DNA from: SG8-30 sp963695155
Lineage (GTDB): Bacteria; Pseudomonadota; Gammaproteobacteria; Steroidobacterales; Steroidobacteraceae
Assembly: GCA_963695155.1 (NCBI GenBank)
Contig: CAVOGD010000007.1
Location: 434,001 to 498,000 of the forward strand
Length of the DNA stretch: 64,000 bases
Reading direction: 5' to 3'
Below the pieces are notes generated by a model that worked only from the letters and a program-made list of their open reading frames with translations, had not been told where the DNA came from and did not search any database. Position numbers and translations under genes: made by a program. Each line of letters opens with the position of its first letter. Position 1 is the first letter of the stretch. This document shows positions 1 to 8,829 of the stretch, piece by piece.

Positions 1-1
1 C

Positions 2-772
2 GAGCAGGACCACGGCCTCGCCAAGGTCACCATCTGCCGGCCCGAGGTTCGCAACGCGTTCCGCCCGAAGACCGTCTTCGAGCTGCTCGACGCGTTCACG
101 CGCGCCCGCGAGGACCAGTCCATCGGCGTGGTCATCCTCACGGGTGAAGGCGACCTCGCGTTCTGCTCGGGCGGCGACCAGCGGATCCGCGGCGACGAGG
201 GCTACGTGGGCGACGACGGCGTGCCGCGGCTCAACGTGCTCGACCTGCAGCGGCTGATCCGCACCATGCCCAAGCCCGTGATCGCCGCCGTCGCCGGCTA
301 TGCGATCGGCGGCGGACATGTGCTGCACGTGATCTGCGACCTGACGATCGCGGCCGACAACGCGCGCTTCGGCCAGACCGGCCCGCGGGTCGGATCCTTC
401 GACGGCGGCTTCGGCGCATCCTACCTGGCGCGCATCGTGGGCCAGAAGAAGGCCCGCGAGATCTGGTACCTGTGCGAGCAGTACGACGCGCAGCAGGCGC
501 TGGCCATGGGCCTGGTCAACAAGGTCGTGCCGCTGGCCGAGCTGGAAGCGACCGCGGTGGCCTGGGGACGGCGCATCCTGCAGCACAGCCCGACCGCGAT
601 CCGCTGCCTGAAGGCGGCCATGAACGCCGACTGCGACGGCCAGGCGGGGCTGCAGGAACTCGCCGGCCAGGCGACCCAGCTGTTCTACATGACCGAGGAA
701 GCGCAGGAGGGACGCGACGCCTACAACCAGCGGCGTGCGCCCGACTTCTCGCGATTCCCCTGGCGGCCGTGA
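2..772 (+). CDS. menB: 1,4-dihydroxy-2-naphthoyl-CoA synthase (5' end outside window)
   Basis: MenB is the crotonase-fold enzyme that closes the second ring of the menaquinone headgroup, turning o-succinylbenzoyl-CoA into 1,4-dihydroxy-2-naphthoyl-CoA. The frame is already open at base 2, so only the N-terminal few dozen residues are missing. Signature stretches are AFCSGGDQRIRGD (oxyanion-hole region), YAIGGGHVLH, FGQTGPRVGSFDGGFG with the family's conserved Asp, and the C-terminal YMTEEAQEGRDAYNQRRAPDFS. The last segment separates MenB from ordinary enoyl-CoA hydratases. The stop overlaps the GTG start of menA by 4 nt. It is the first visible gene of a menB-A-C-E operon; other men genes may lie to the left. 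Confidence 0.96.
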   Translation, partial: EQDHGLAKVTICRPEVRNAFRPKTVFELLDAFTRAREDQSIGVVILTGEGDLAFCSGGDQRIRGDEGYVGDDGVPRLNVLDLQRLIRTMPKPVIAAVAGYAIGGGHVLHVICDLTIAADNARFGQTGPRVGSFDGGFGASYLARIVGQKKAREIWYLCEQYDAQQALAMGLVNKVVPLAELEATAVAWGRRILQHSPTAIRCLKAAMNADCDGQAGLQELAGQATQLFYMTEEAQEGRDAYNQRRAPDFSRFPWRP

Positions 773-1644
773 GCACGCGCTCGGCCTGGTGGCTCGCGGC
801 GCGGCCGGCCACGCTGACCGCGTCGACGGCGCCGGTGCTGGTCGGCACCGGCGTCGCATGGTCGGAGGGACTGTTCGCCGCGGGCCCCGCGCTGGCTGCG
901 CTGCTCGGCGCCCTGCTGCTGCAGGTCGGCGCGAATTTCGCCAACGACGTGTTCGATTTCGAGCGTGGCGCCGACACCGAGCACAGGAAGGGCCCGCAGC
1001 GCGCCACGCAGTCGGGCTGGATCACGCCCACGCAGATGAAGCGGGCGATGTGGCTGGCCTTCGGCGCCGCCATGGCGACCGGCGTGTACCTCGCCAGCGT
1101 GGCCGGCTGGCCCGTCGTGGCGCTGGGCCTCGCCGCCATCGCGGCGGCCTACCTGTACACGGGAGGCCCGAAGCCCTACGGCTACCTGGGCCTGGGCGAC
1201 GTCGCGGTGTTCCTGTTCTTCGGCTTCGGCGCCGTCGTCGGCACCTACTACGTGCAGGCGCTTGCCGTTTCGTGGCTGGCCGTGCTGGCGGCCGTCCCGA
1301 TCGGCGCGCTGGCCACGGCCATCCTCGCGGTCAACAACCTGCGCGACATCGAGACGGACGCGCAGGCCGGCAAGCGCACGCTCGCGGTGCGCATCGGCGA
1401 CGGCCCGACGCGCGTGTACTACCTGCTGCTGCTGACCGTGGCCTATGCGCTGCCGGCGCTCCTGTGGTGGTTCGGCCATGCCGGCCCGTGGGTGCTGTTG
1501 TGCTGGCTGTCGCTGCCGCTGGGCCTGCGCGTCGCCGCCCGCATGCGCCACGAGCGGGGCCTCGCGCTGAACGGCTGCCTGGTCCGCACCGCGCGGCTCG
1601 AGGTCGTGTTCGGCCTCTTGTTCGCGCTGGGCCTGGCCTTGTGA
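769..1644 (+). CDS. menA: 1,4-dihydroxy-2-naphthoate prenyltransferase
   Basis: MenA is an integral membrane UbiA-family enzyme that attaches the polyprenyl tail to dihydroxynaphthoate. The protein has 291 residues and about eight hydrophobic helices. Both Mg-diphosphate motifs are visible: NDVFDFERGAD near residue 60 and DIETDAQAGKRT near residue 195. The GTG start at 769 overlaps the menB stop (GTGA) and gives the normal family N-terminus (WWLAARPATLTAS). Upstream in-frame codons only read through menB in another frame. Its position directly after menB argues for MenA over other UbiA enzymes such as UbiA itself. Confidence 0.95.
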   Translation: MSTRSAWWLAARPATLTASTAPVLVGTGVAWSEGLFAAGPALAALLGALLLQVGANFANDVFDFERGADTEHRKGPQRATQSGWITPTQMKRAMWLAFGAAMATGVYLASVAGWPVVALGLAAIAAAYLYTGGPKPYGYLGLGDVAVFLFFGFGAVVGTYYVQALAVSWLAVLAAVPIGALATAILAVNNLRDIETDAQAGKRTLAVRIGDGPTRVYYLLLLTVAYALPALLWWFGHAGPWVLLCWLSLPLGLRVAARMRHERGLALNGCLVRTARLEVVFGLLFALGLAL

Positions 1645-2747
1645 AGCTGCGGGCCGCATGGGTGCGTCCGTACACCCTGCGGCTGGCGCGGCCGCTGGAA
1701 ACCGCCCAGGGCCTGTTCGCGACCCGTCCGGGCGTGCTGCTCGAACTGCAGGACACGGAAGGCCACCACGGCTTCGGCGAGTCCGCGCCGTGGCCCGGGT
1801 TCGGCACGGAGACCCTCGCCGAGTCGCGTGCGGCGCTCGAGCGCGCCGCGCTGCTGCTGCAGGACATGGACCTTGAACCGGGCGAATGGGCCGCGCCGTT
1901 GACGGACTGCCTGCGGCGCGCGCCCGCCGCACGCGCCGCGCTGGACGGCGCGCTGTGGGACCTGGCCGCGCAGCGGGCCGGCCTGCCGCTGGCGGCGCTG
2001 CTGGCCGCGCGCTATGGCGCCGACGCCGCGCTGGCGCACATTGCGGTCAATGCACTGTTGACCGCGGAAGCGCCCGCCGCACTGCACGAGCAGGCCGCCC
2101 GGGCGCGCGCAGCAGGTTACCGGGCGGCCAAGATCAAGCTCGGCGCCGCCAGCCTGGCACGCGACCTGGAGCGTGTGCGCAGCGCGCGCGACGGGCTCGG
2201 ACCGCAGGTCGCGCTGCGCGGCGACGCCAACGGCGCGTGGACCGCGCGGCAGGCGCGCGAGGCACTCGCGGCGCTCGCCGACTTCGGCTTCGACTACGTC
2301 GAGCAGCCGTTGCCTGCGCAGGATGTCGAGGGACTGGCCGCACTGCGCGGCAGCGGGCCGGTGCGCATCGCGGCCGACGAGTCCGTCGCGATCGAGGACG
2401 GCGTGGCGCGACTGCTCGCGGCCGGCGCCGCCGACGTGCTGGTGCTCAAGCCCGCGGTGCTCGGCGGACCGGGCCGCGCGCTGGAAGTCGCCGGCCGCGC
2501 GCGGGCCGCCGGCTGCGCCGTCGTCGTCACCCATGCGCTGGAGAGCGCCGTGGGGGCCCGCCACGCGCTGCACTGCGCCGCGGCCTGGGCGGACCGCTCA
2601 GCCGTGCACGGCCTGGACACCGCGGGCCTGTTCGAACAGGACCTGGCCGGGCCGCCGGACGGCCGGCGCGGCGTCCTGGAGGTGCCCGACGGGCCAGGCC
2701 TCGGCCTCGTGGGCATTCGGCTTCCCGACGTCGCCGGGTGCGCGTAG
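1641..2747 (+). CDS. menC: o-succinylbenzoate synthase
   Basis: MenC is an enolase-superfamily dehydratase that makes o-succinylbenzoate from SHCHC. The 368-residue protein has the capping domain followed by a TIM-barrel-like domain. The active-site set is complete: K-x-K in AAKIKLG, then metal ligands in RGDANGAW, DYVEQPL and AADESVA, and the opposite lysine in VLVLKPAVLGG. The GTG at 1641 overlaps the menA stop by 4 nt. The gene ends in TAGTG, which supplies the menE start. Some superfamily members are N-acylamino-acid racemases, but the men context makes OSB synthase the clear call. Confidence 0.93.
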   Translation: MKLRAAWVRPYTLRLARPLETAQGLFATRPGVLLELQDTEGHHGFGESAPWPGFGTETLAESRAALERAALLLQDMDLEPGEWAAPLTDCLRRAPAARAALDGALWDLAAQRAGLPLAALLAARYGADAALAHIAVNALLTAEAPAALHEQAARARAAGYRAAKIKLGAASLARDLERVRSARDGLGPQVALRGDANGAWTARQAREALAALADFGFDYVEQPLPAQDVEGLAALRGSGPVRIAADESVAIEDGVARLLAAGAADVLVLKPAVLGGPGRALEVAGRARAAGCAVVVTHALESAVGARHALHCAAAWADRSAVHGLDTAGLFEQDLAGPPDGRRGVLEVPDGPGLGLVGIRLPDVAGCA

Positions 2748-4226
2748 TGACCGCGCAGAACTGGTTGCTGCAGCGGGCTCAAACGACCCCGCAGGCCCCC
2801 GCACTGGAGACGCGCACGGCGAAAGTCTCCTTCGCGCAGCTTGCCGGCCGCGCCCGCCGCGGCGCCGCACACGCGCTGGCCACCGCACCGCGCGACGCCT
2901 CGCCGCTGGCCATGCTGCTGCCGGACCCCATGGACTTCGCCGTCTGGTTCCATGCGCTGGCGCTGTGCGGGCGCGCCGTGCTGCCGCTGAATGCGCGCCT
3001 GACGGTGGACGAGCTGGCGCGACAGCTGGCCGACGCGCGCGCCGGCTGGCTGCTCGGCCAGGCGGCGGACCCTCGCCTCGCGGAACTGACGCGGCGCCTG
3101 CCGGGCCTGCACAGCTGTGCCGCGCCGCCACTCGACACGCTGCCCGCCGCACCGGGCCCGTTACCGGGCGATACGTTCGCGCCGGCCGCCACGCTGGCCG
3201 TCCTGTTCACGTCCGGCACCAGCGGCCGCGCGCGCGGGCGCCTGCCTCAGCTTCGACAACTTCGCGGCCAGCGCCGGCGCGGCCCGGCAGCACCTGGGCC
3301 CCGCGATGGCCGCACGCTGGCTGGCATGCATGCCGCTGTTCCACGTCGGCGGATTGTCGCTGCTGACCCGCAGCGTGATCCTCGGCGGGCCGCTGCGGCT
3401 GCTGCCGGGCTTCGATGCCGCCGCCGTGAGCGAGGCGCTCGATGATGACGGCATTGCCGGCGTGTCGCTGGTGCCGACGATGCTGTCGCGCCTGCTGGCC
3501 CACCGGCAGGGTCGTCCCGCACCGGACGGCCTGCGCATCGTGCTGCTGGGCGGCGCGGCTCGCCCGCCGGCGCTGCTCGGCCAGGCCCGCGCAGCCGGCT
3601 GTCCCGTGTGCCCGACCTACGGCCTGACGGAAGCCACGTCGCAGGTCGCCACGGCCGCTGCGCCGGCGTCCGCGGCGGACGAGGCATTGCCGCTCACGCC
3701 CTTGCCCGGCATCGAACTGCGCATCGCCACCGCAGCGGGCGACGCGGCGGCCGGCACGGCGGGCGAGATTCTCGTGCGGGGCCCGACCGTGATGCGCGGT
3801 TATCTCAACGACGCCGCGGCGACCGCGCGCGCGCTGCGCGACGGCTGGCTGCACACGGGAGACATCGGCTTCCTGGACCGCGCCGGCGCACTGCACGTGC
3901 TGGACCGGCGCGACGACCTGATCGTCTCGGGCGGCGAAAACGTCTATCCGGCCGAGGTGGAGGCGGTGCTGCAGGAGCACCCCGCCGTTGCCGAAGCGGG
4001 TGTGGCGGGACTGCCGGATGCGGACCTCGGCGCGCGCGTCACCGCGTGGATCGTGGTGCGACCGGACACCGCGTGCGACCTGGCCGACCTGGCGCGCTTC
4101 TGCCGCGGCAGGCTGGCCGGCTACAAGCTGCCGCGGCAATTCGTGCTGGTGGAGGCGCTGCCGCGCAATGCGGCAGGCAAGCTGGAGCGGCGGCGACTGG
4201 CCGACCCCGGCGCGGGCCCCGGCTGA
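2747..4226 (+). pseudogene. menE: o-succinylbenzoate-CoA ligase, interrupted by a one-base frameshift
   Basis: MenE is an acyl-adenylate-forming ligase that activates o-succinylbenzoate with CoA. The N-terminal part reads in one frame to the phosphate-binding loop (TSGTSGRARG), then homology continues one base over with ACLSFDNFAASAG, PTYGLTEATSQ, GWLHTGDIG, DDLIVSGGENVYP and the catalytic-lysine tail AAGKLERRRL. Removing one G from the GGG at 3236-3238 restores a continuous protein of about 490 residues. Both halves are well conserved, so this is either a very recent mutation or a sequencing or assembly error in a GC run. The start is GTG at 2747, sharing a base with the menC stop; a GTG at 2738 is possible. 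Confidence 0.85.
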
Positions 4227-4241
4227 CGGCGGCCCGCGCGG

Positions 4242-5165
4242 TCAGCCGGCGCCGTTGGTGTCGAGTGCGGCGCGCGCGCGCAGCCAGCGCCAGTTCAGCT
4301 CTATCTCGCTGCGCACCGCCTCGATCTCGTCCTGCGAGCCCTTGAAGCGGCCCTGCGACTCGAAGTACTTGAGCAGCGCTTCATGGGACAGCTCCGGCTT
4401 GACGTTGATGCGCAACTCGTGGCCGTCGAAGATCTCGTACACGGGATACAGCCCCGCGCGCACCGCGAGCCGCACCAGCTCGATGCCCTCGGACGGTTCC
4501 GACTTCCAGCCCGTCGGGCACGGCGCCAGGATGTGCAGGAAGCGGAAGCCATCCAGTTCCAGCGCGTGCCGCATCTTGCGCAGCGTGTCCTCCGGGTGGG
4601 CCAGCGACACGCTCGCCACGTAGGGCACGCCGTGCGCCGCCATGATGCCGAGGATGTCCTTCTTGCGGGTCGGCTTGCCGCCGGGCGTCGTGGTCGTGTT
4701 CGCACCCAGCGGCGTGGCGGACGAGCGCTGGCCGCCGGTATTGCCGTAGATCTCGTTGTCGTAGCAGATGTACAGGATGTCCTCGCCGCGCTCGGCCGTG
4801 GCGGACAGCGTCGCCATGCCGATGTCGTAGGTGCCGCCGTCGCCGGCCCAGCAGATGACCCGGGTCTTCTCGCCGTTGAGGTGCGCGCCGCGCGCGAGGC
4901 CCGTCGCGACGGCCGCGGAGGACGCGAACGTGCAGGCCACCACCGGCGCACCGTAATTCGAGTACGGGTACGGGCCGGCGGTCACGATGCCGCAGCAGGC
5001 GGGTATCACCAGTTGCACGGGCCGCGCCGCAATGGCGCGGCTCAGCATGTTGAGGCCCACGGACATGCCGCAGCCCCGGCAGTTGGTGTTGCCCGCGCGC
5101 AGCAGCGGCTGCAGCCGGTCGTCCGGCGACTGCGCGAAGCCCTGCAGCATGGGTTCCTGGTTCAT
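4242..5165 (-). CDS. 2-oxoacid:acceptor oxidoreductase, beta (TPP-binding) subunit
   Basis: This 307-residue protein is the thiamine-diphosphate and Fe-S subunit of a 2-oxoacid oxidoreductase of the pyruvate/phenylglyoxylate type. The TPP motif runs from WAGDGGTYDIG to CYDNEIYGNTGGQ. Cysteines in NCRGCGMS, ACCGIV and APCPTGW are the expected cluster ligands. The ATG at 5165 overlaps the stop of the alpha-subunit gene (ATGA), so alpha and beta are probably translationally coupled. The gene converges on menE with only 15 bp between them. Which 2-oxoacid is used (pyruvate, an aromatic or a branched-chain one) cannot be read from the sequence. Confidence 0.9.
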   Translation of the reverse strand: MNQEPMLQGFAQSPDDRLQPLLRAGNTNCRGCGMSVGLNMLSRAIAARPVQLVIPACCGIVTAGPYPYSNYGAPVVACTFASSAAVATGLARGAHLNGEKTRVICWAGDGGTYDIGMATLSATAERGEDILYICYDNEIYGNTGGQRSSATPLGANTTTTPGGKPTRKKDILGIMAAHGVPYVASVSLAHPEDTLRKMRHALELDGFRFLHILAPCPTGWKSEPSEGIELVRLAVRAGLYPVYEIFDGHELRINVKPELSHEALLKYFESQGRFKGSQDEIEAVRSEIELNWRWLRARAALDTNGAG

Positions 5166-6325
5166 GCCCCGGCCTCCATGATCTGCGGCGCGCCCTCGGC
5201 CTCCCGCCCCAGCAGGTCCTCCAGCAGCGCCGCGATGTGCTGGGGCCGCACGTCGCCACCGCCCAGGCCCAGCATGTAGCCCTGCACCAGCGTGTCGTCG
5301 CCCGTCACGCCGCGCAATTCGCCCCACAGGATGCCGCCGAGTCCCGGCGACAGGTCGCGGTCAATGACGCCGACGCGGCGGCGGCCGGCCAGCAGGCTGC
5401 GCAGCGATTCCGCCGGGAAGGGCCGGAACATCCTCACGCGCAGCGCGCCGACGCGCAGGCCGCCCTCGCGCGCCGCATCGACCGCCGTGCGCACGGTGCT
5501 GGCCGTCGTGCCCATCGAGACCAGCACGACCTCCGCATCGTCCATGCGGTACGGCACGACCGCATCGGCGGGGCGCCGGCCGAAACAACGCTCGAACTCG
5601 CGCTGGCATTCCGCGTAGGCCGCTCCCACCGCGTCCATCGCCCGCTGGTGGTGCAGGCGCAGGCGCTCCGTTTCGTGCGGGAAGGTCATGCCGCCGACGG
5701 TGCGCGGCACGTCCGACACGCGGTGCGGCAGATCGAGCGGCGGCAGGAACGCGTCCACCGCATCCTGCTCCGGCACGTCCGTGTTCATCATCGTGTGCGA
5801 CAGCACGAAGGCGTCCTGGCAGACCAGCACGGGCAGCAGCACGTCCGCATGCTCGGCCAGCCGGAAGGCCAGCAGCACGGTGTCCAGCACCTCCTGGTTT
5901 TCCTCGCAGTAGAACTGCACCCAGCCCGTATCGCGCAGCGACAGCGTGTCGCCGTGGTCCACCCAGATGTTCCATGGCGGCCCCAGCGTGCGGTTGACCG
6001 CCATCATGACGATCGGCAGCCGGTAGAACGCCGCGGCGAACACGTTCTCGTTCATGTAGGCGAGCCCGTTCGAGGACGAGGCCGTGAACGAGCGCGCGCC
6101 GCCGATCGAGAAGCCGATGCACACCGCCATCGCGCTGTGCTCGCTCTCGACCCGCACCACCTCGCCCTTCTCGATGCTCTCCCTGCACAGCAGCTCGATG
6201 CACTCGGTCTGCGGCGTGATCGGGTAGACGCCCGAGCCGAAGCCGCGCGCGACGCGATTGGCGCGCCCGGCCAGGATCGCGGCCTTGCCGGCGGCGTGGT
6301 TGGCGGTAATCAGTTCGACGGGCAT
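5162..6325 (-). CDS. 2-oxoacid:acceptor oxidoreductase, alpha subunit
   Basis: The 387-residue alpha subunit provides the pyrimidine-binding partner domain and the C-terminal transketolase-like domain. The N-terminal GVYPITPQTECIELL matches the PorA-family YPITP motif that contacts the 2-oxoacid and cofactor. SEHSAMAVCIGFSIGGAR and SSNGLAYMNE are further family segments, and VVLVSMGTTASTVRTAVD marks the C-terminal domain. The ATG at 6325 lies inside the last codons of the upstream fusion gene (16-bp overlap), and its stop overlaps the beta-subunit start. The three genes therefore form a tight operon reading leftward. Confidence 0.9.
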   Translation of the reverse strand: MPVELITANHAAGKAAILAGRANRVARGFGSGVYPITPQTECIELLCRESIEKGEVVRVESEHSAMAVCIGFSIGGARSFTASSSNGLAYMNENVFAAAFYRLPIVMMAVNRTLGPPWNIWVDHGDTLSLRDTGWVQFYCEENQEVLDTVLLAFRLAEHADVLLPVLVCQDAFVLSHTMMNTDVPEQDAVDAFLPPLDLPHRVSDVPRTVGGMTFPHETERLRLHHQRAMDAVGAAYAECQREFERCFGRRPADAVVPYRMDDAEVVLVSMGTTASTVRTAVDAAREGGLRVGALRVRMFRPFPAESLRSLLAGRRRVGVIDRDLSPGLGGILWGELRGVTGDDTLVQGYMLGLGGGDVRPQHIAALLEDLLGREAEGAPQIMEAGA

Positions 6326-8523
6326 GGTTCCACCATCTCCAGGGCCTTGCGCGGGCACTCGACCGCGCAGATCCCACATCCCTTGCAGAACGTGTAGTCG
6401 ACGTCGTAGCCGCCGGTCTTGCGCCGCACGATGCCTTCGGGGCAATAGACCAGGCAGGTATCGCACTGGGTGCACTGGCCGCACGAGAAGCAGCGATGCG
6501 CCTCGAGCGCGTCGGGCAGCGCCGCGCGCACCTCCGCGAAGTCGCGCAGGCGCTCGGCGGCCGGCCGGCACGGCGCTTCGGTGGCTGCGGCCCGCGCGAA
6601 GTGATCGAAGCGGATGTCGGTGGCCGGCACCGCCTTCTTGCGGTCCGGCCGCTCGAACACCGTGACGCCGAGGCCCAGCGCCTGCATGGCGCGTCCGGCG
6701 GCGCGGCGTCCGTCGCCGATGGCATGGGTCACCGTGCCGTCACCGGTAGAGAAATCGCCCGCCGCGAACACGTTGAGCGGACCGGCCGCCGCGTGCAGGC
6801 GGCCGTCGGCCAGCGACCAGCCCGGCGGCAGCAGCGTGGCGTCGGCGCTCTGCCCCAGCGCCAGGATCACTGCATCGCAGTCGAGCCGTTCGGTGCGCCG
6901 GCTCACGACCGGCGCGCGCCGCCCGGTCGCGTCCGGTTCGCCCATTTCCACTTCCGCCAGTTCGACGGCCGCGACGGCGCCCTTGCCGTGGAAAGCGACC
7001 GGCTGGCGCAGGAACAGCATGCGCACGCCCTCTTCCACGGCCTCGTGGACTTCCTCGGCGATCGCCGGCATCTCGCGGTCGGTGCGCCGGTAGGCGATGG
7101 TCACGCGCTCGGCGCCGCTGCGCAGCGCGCTGCGCGCGCAGTCCATGGCCGTGTTGCCGCCGCCCAGCACCACGACGTGGCCCTTTAGGCGCACGCCGCC
7201 CTGCAGGTTCACCCGATGCAGGAAGTCGATGCCCTGTTCGACGTTGCCCAGGTCGCCGCCGGGCGCCTTCAGGCCGCGCAGCTTCTGCAGGCCGGTCGCC
7301 AGGATCACGGCGTCGAAGCCTGCGGCCAGTTCTGCGACGTCCCGCGCGGCGAGTTTCTTGCCGCCCTGCACTTCCACGCCCAGCGCGAGGATGCCCGCGA
7401 CCTCGCGGTCCAGCACGTCGCGCGGCAGCCGGTAGGTCGGGATGCCGGTGCGCAGCACGCCGCCCAGCGCCTGCTCGGCCTCGAAGACGGTGACCGCGTG
7501 TCCCTCGCAGGCGAGTTCGTAGGCGGCGGCGAGGCCGGCCGGTCCGCCGCCGATGACCGCGAAGCGCCGCGGTTCGGCACACGCCTTCCGCTCGGTGCGC
7601 GCCACCGGGACCTCGTCGGCGATCCAGCGTTCCAGCCCGCGGATGTTGACGGACCCGTCGTACTCGACGCGATTGCAGCCCTCCATGCACGGCGCCGGGC
7701 AGACGCGGCCACAGGTTGCCGCCAGCGGCGAGGTGCGGCCGAGCGTGGCGGCGGCGGCGGCCGTGCCTTCGCGCACCGCCGCCTGGATGAAGCCGATGAC
7801 ATCGTTGCCGGCCGGACAGAAGGCGCTGCAGGGCGCGAGGTTCTGCACGTGGCGCGGTGTCAGCACGCGCCAGCTGCCGGTCTTCAGCTGCGTGGGCGGG
7901 CTTTCGCGGTGTGCCGTCAGTGCCAGCACGTCCGCGGGCGCGGCGGCGCCGTTGCCGGACGCGCCGTCAGGCCGCGCCCCGCGGGGCTCGGCGATGCGCA
8001 CGGATTCGTAGGCCTCGCGCGCGGCGTCGAAGTTGCTGGCGAAGCCGAGTTCGACGTACGCCTGTTCCAGCACGTCGAGCGACACGTCGAGCGCGCGCGC
8101 ATAGGCGCCCGCGATGGTCGTATTGACGATCACCAGCGAGCGCGTCCCGATGCCGTGGCGACGCGCAATGCCGGTCGCGTCCACGGCCGCGACGCGGAAG
8201 GCGCCGAACTTGTCGGCAAAGGCGGCGGGCGGATCCGGCGAATCGACGATCAGCGTCCCGCCGGCGCTCAGCCCGGCCACGACCTCGTCGCCGAGCAGCG
8301 TGTTGTCGAGCACCAGCACATGGTCGGGCCGGTACACCTTGTTGCGGTTGGTGATCGGCTCGTCGGACACGCGCGCGTACGCGCGCACCGGCGCGCCGGT
8401 GCGTTCGCTGGCGTAGTCGCCGAAGGTCTGCACGCTCTTGCCCAGGCGCGCGTGAACCGCCGCCACGATCTTCGCGCAGGTGACCCCTCCCTGCCCTCCA
8501 CGCCCGTGCAAGCGAATTTCCAT
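6310..8523 (-). CDS. 2-oxoacid oxidoreductase gamma subunit fused to GltD-like flavoprotein and 2[4Fe-4S] ferredoxin
   Basis: This 737-residue protein joins three parts that are usually separate. Residues 1 to about 190 are a gamma subunit (RLHGRGGQGGVTCAKI, GDYASERTGAPVRAYARVS). Residues about 225-640 are a GltD-like NAD(P)H/FAD module with N-terminal cluster cysteines (APCSAFCPAGND, CGRVCPAPCMEGCNR), an FAD loop VIGGGPAGLAAAYE near 323, and a nucleotide loop VLGGGNTAMD. The C-terminus has two [4Fe-4S] motifs (CFSCGQCTQCDTCLVYCP near 678, CKGCGICAVECP near 713). The parts correspond to the gamma, NADH-oxidoreductase and ferredoxin subunits of phenylglyoxylate:NAD oxidoreductase (PadE/H/F of denitrifying betaproteobacteria). 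I infer NAD(P) as the final acceptor. The start is taken at the ATG giving the canonical MEIRLHGRGGQGG. Confidence 0.9.
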   Translation of the reverse strand: MEIRLHGRGGQGGVTCAKIVAAVHARLGKSVQTFGDYASERTGAPVRAYARVSDEPITNRNKVYRPDHVLVLDNTLLGDEVVAGLSAGGTLIVDSPDPPAAFADKFGAFRVAAVDATGIARRHGIGTRSLVIVNTTIAGAYARALDVSLDVLEQAYVELGFASNFDAAREAYESVRIAEPRGARPDGASGNGAAAPADVLALTAHRESPPTQLKTGSWRVLTPRHVQNLAPCSAFCPAGNDVIGFIQAAVREGTAAAAATLGRTSPLAATCGRVCPAPCMEGCNRVEYDGSVNIRGLERWIADEVPVARTERKACAEPRRFAVIGGGPAGLAAAYELACEGHAVTVFEAEQALGGVLRTGIPTYRLPRDVLDREVAGILALGVEVQGGKKLAARDVAELAAGFDAVILATGLQKLRGLKAPGGDLGNVEQGIDFLHRVNLQGGVRLKGHVVVLGGGNTAMDCARSALRSGAERVTIAYRRTDREMPAIAEEVHEAVEEGVRMLFLRQPVAFHGKGAVAAVELAEVEMGEPDATGRRAPVVSRRTERLDCDAVILALGQSADATLLPPGWSLADGRLHAAAGPLNVFAAGDFSTGDGTVTHAIGDGRRAAGRAMQALGLGVTVFERPDRKKAVPATDIRFDHFARAAATEAPCRPAAERLRDFAEVRAALPDALEAHRCFSCGQCTQCDTCLVYCPEGIVRRKTGGYDVDYTFCKGCGICAVECPRKALEMVEPCPSN

Positions 8524-8829
8524 CTGCGATGCCTTCAAGGTATGCCTGGCGCACCCATGTCGCCAGCGTTGAACCGGGGTCCGGTGTGGATCCATATCCA
8601 CCGGCGCCGGACGGACGCGGGGGCGCGCCTGAACGAGTCAGGCCCGCCATCGCCCACGCCCGGCGACCATAGCACAGGGCCTACGCGCCGAGATTCGGTG
8701 GAATCGCGTATGTACGGCGGGCGCGGCAGCCCCTGCCGTCGCCGAATGTGCGGCAGGGCCGGGCCCCGGCCGGGGCCGGATCCCGCGGGCCGGGGGCCAG
8801 CTCCCCGCCGAGCTGCCGTCAGCGCCCCG
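8524..8829. other. 306-bp intergenic region with two inverted repeats
   Basis: No gene is visible here. The region lies downstream of the S9 peptidase and upstream of the oxidoreductase operon, both reading leftward. It holds an 8-bp inverted repeat CCCTGCCG/CGGCAGGG (8731-8738 and 8751-8758) and a 16-bp perfect palindrome GGCCCCGGCCGGGGCC (8762-8777). Neither is followed by a T-run, so intrinsic termination is uncertain. I saw no clear sigma-70 promoter for the operon. Confidence 0.5.

Noticed and set aside
8762..8777. GGCCCCGGCCGGGGCC palindrome as an intrinsic terminator or operator
   Set aside because: No T-run follows in either direction and such palindromes arise readily in DNA this GC-rich; it is only noted within the intergenic entry.
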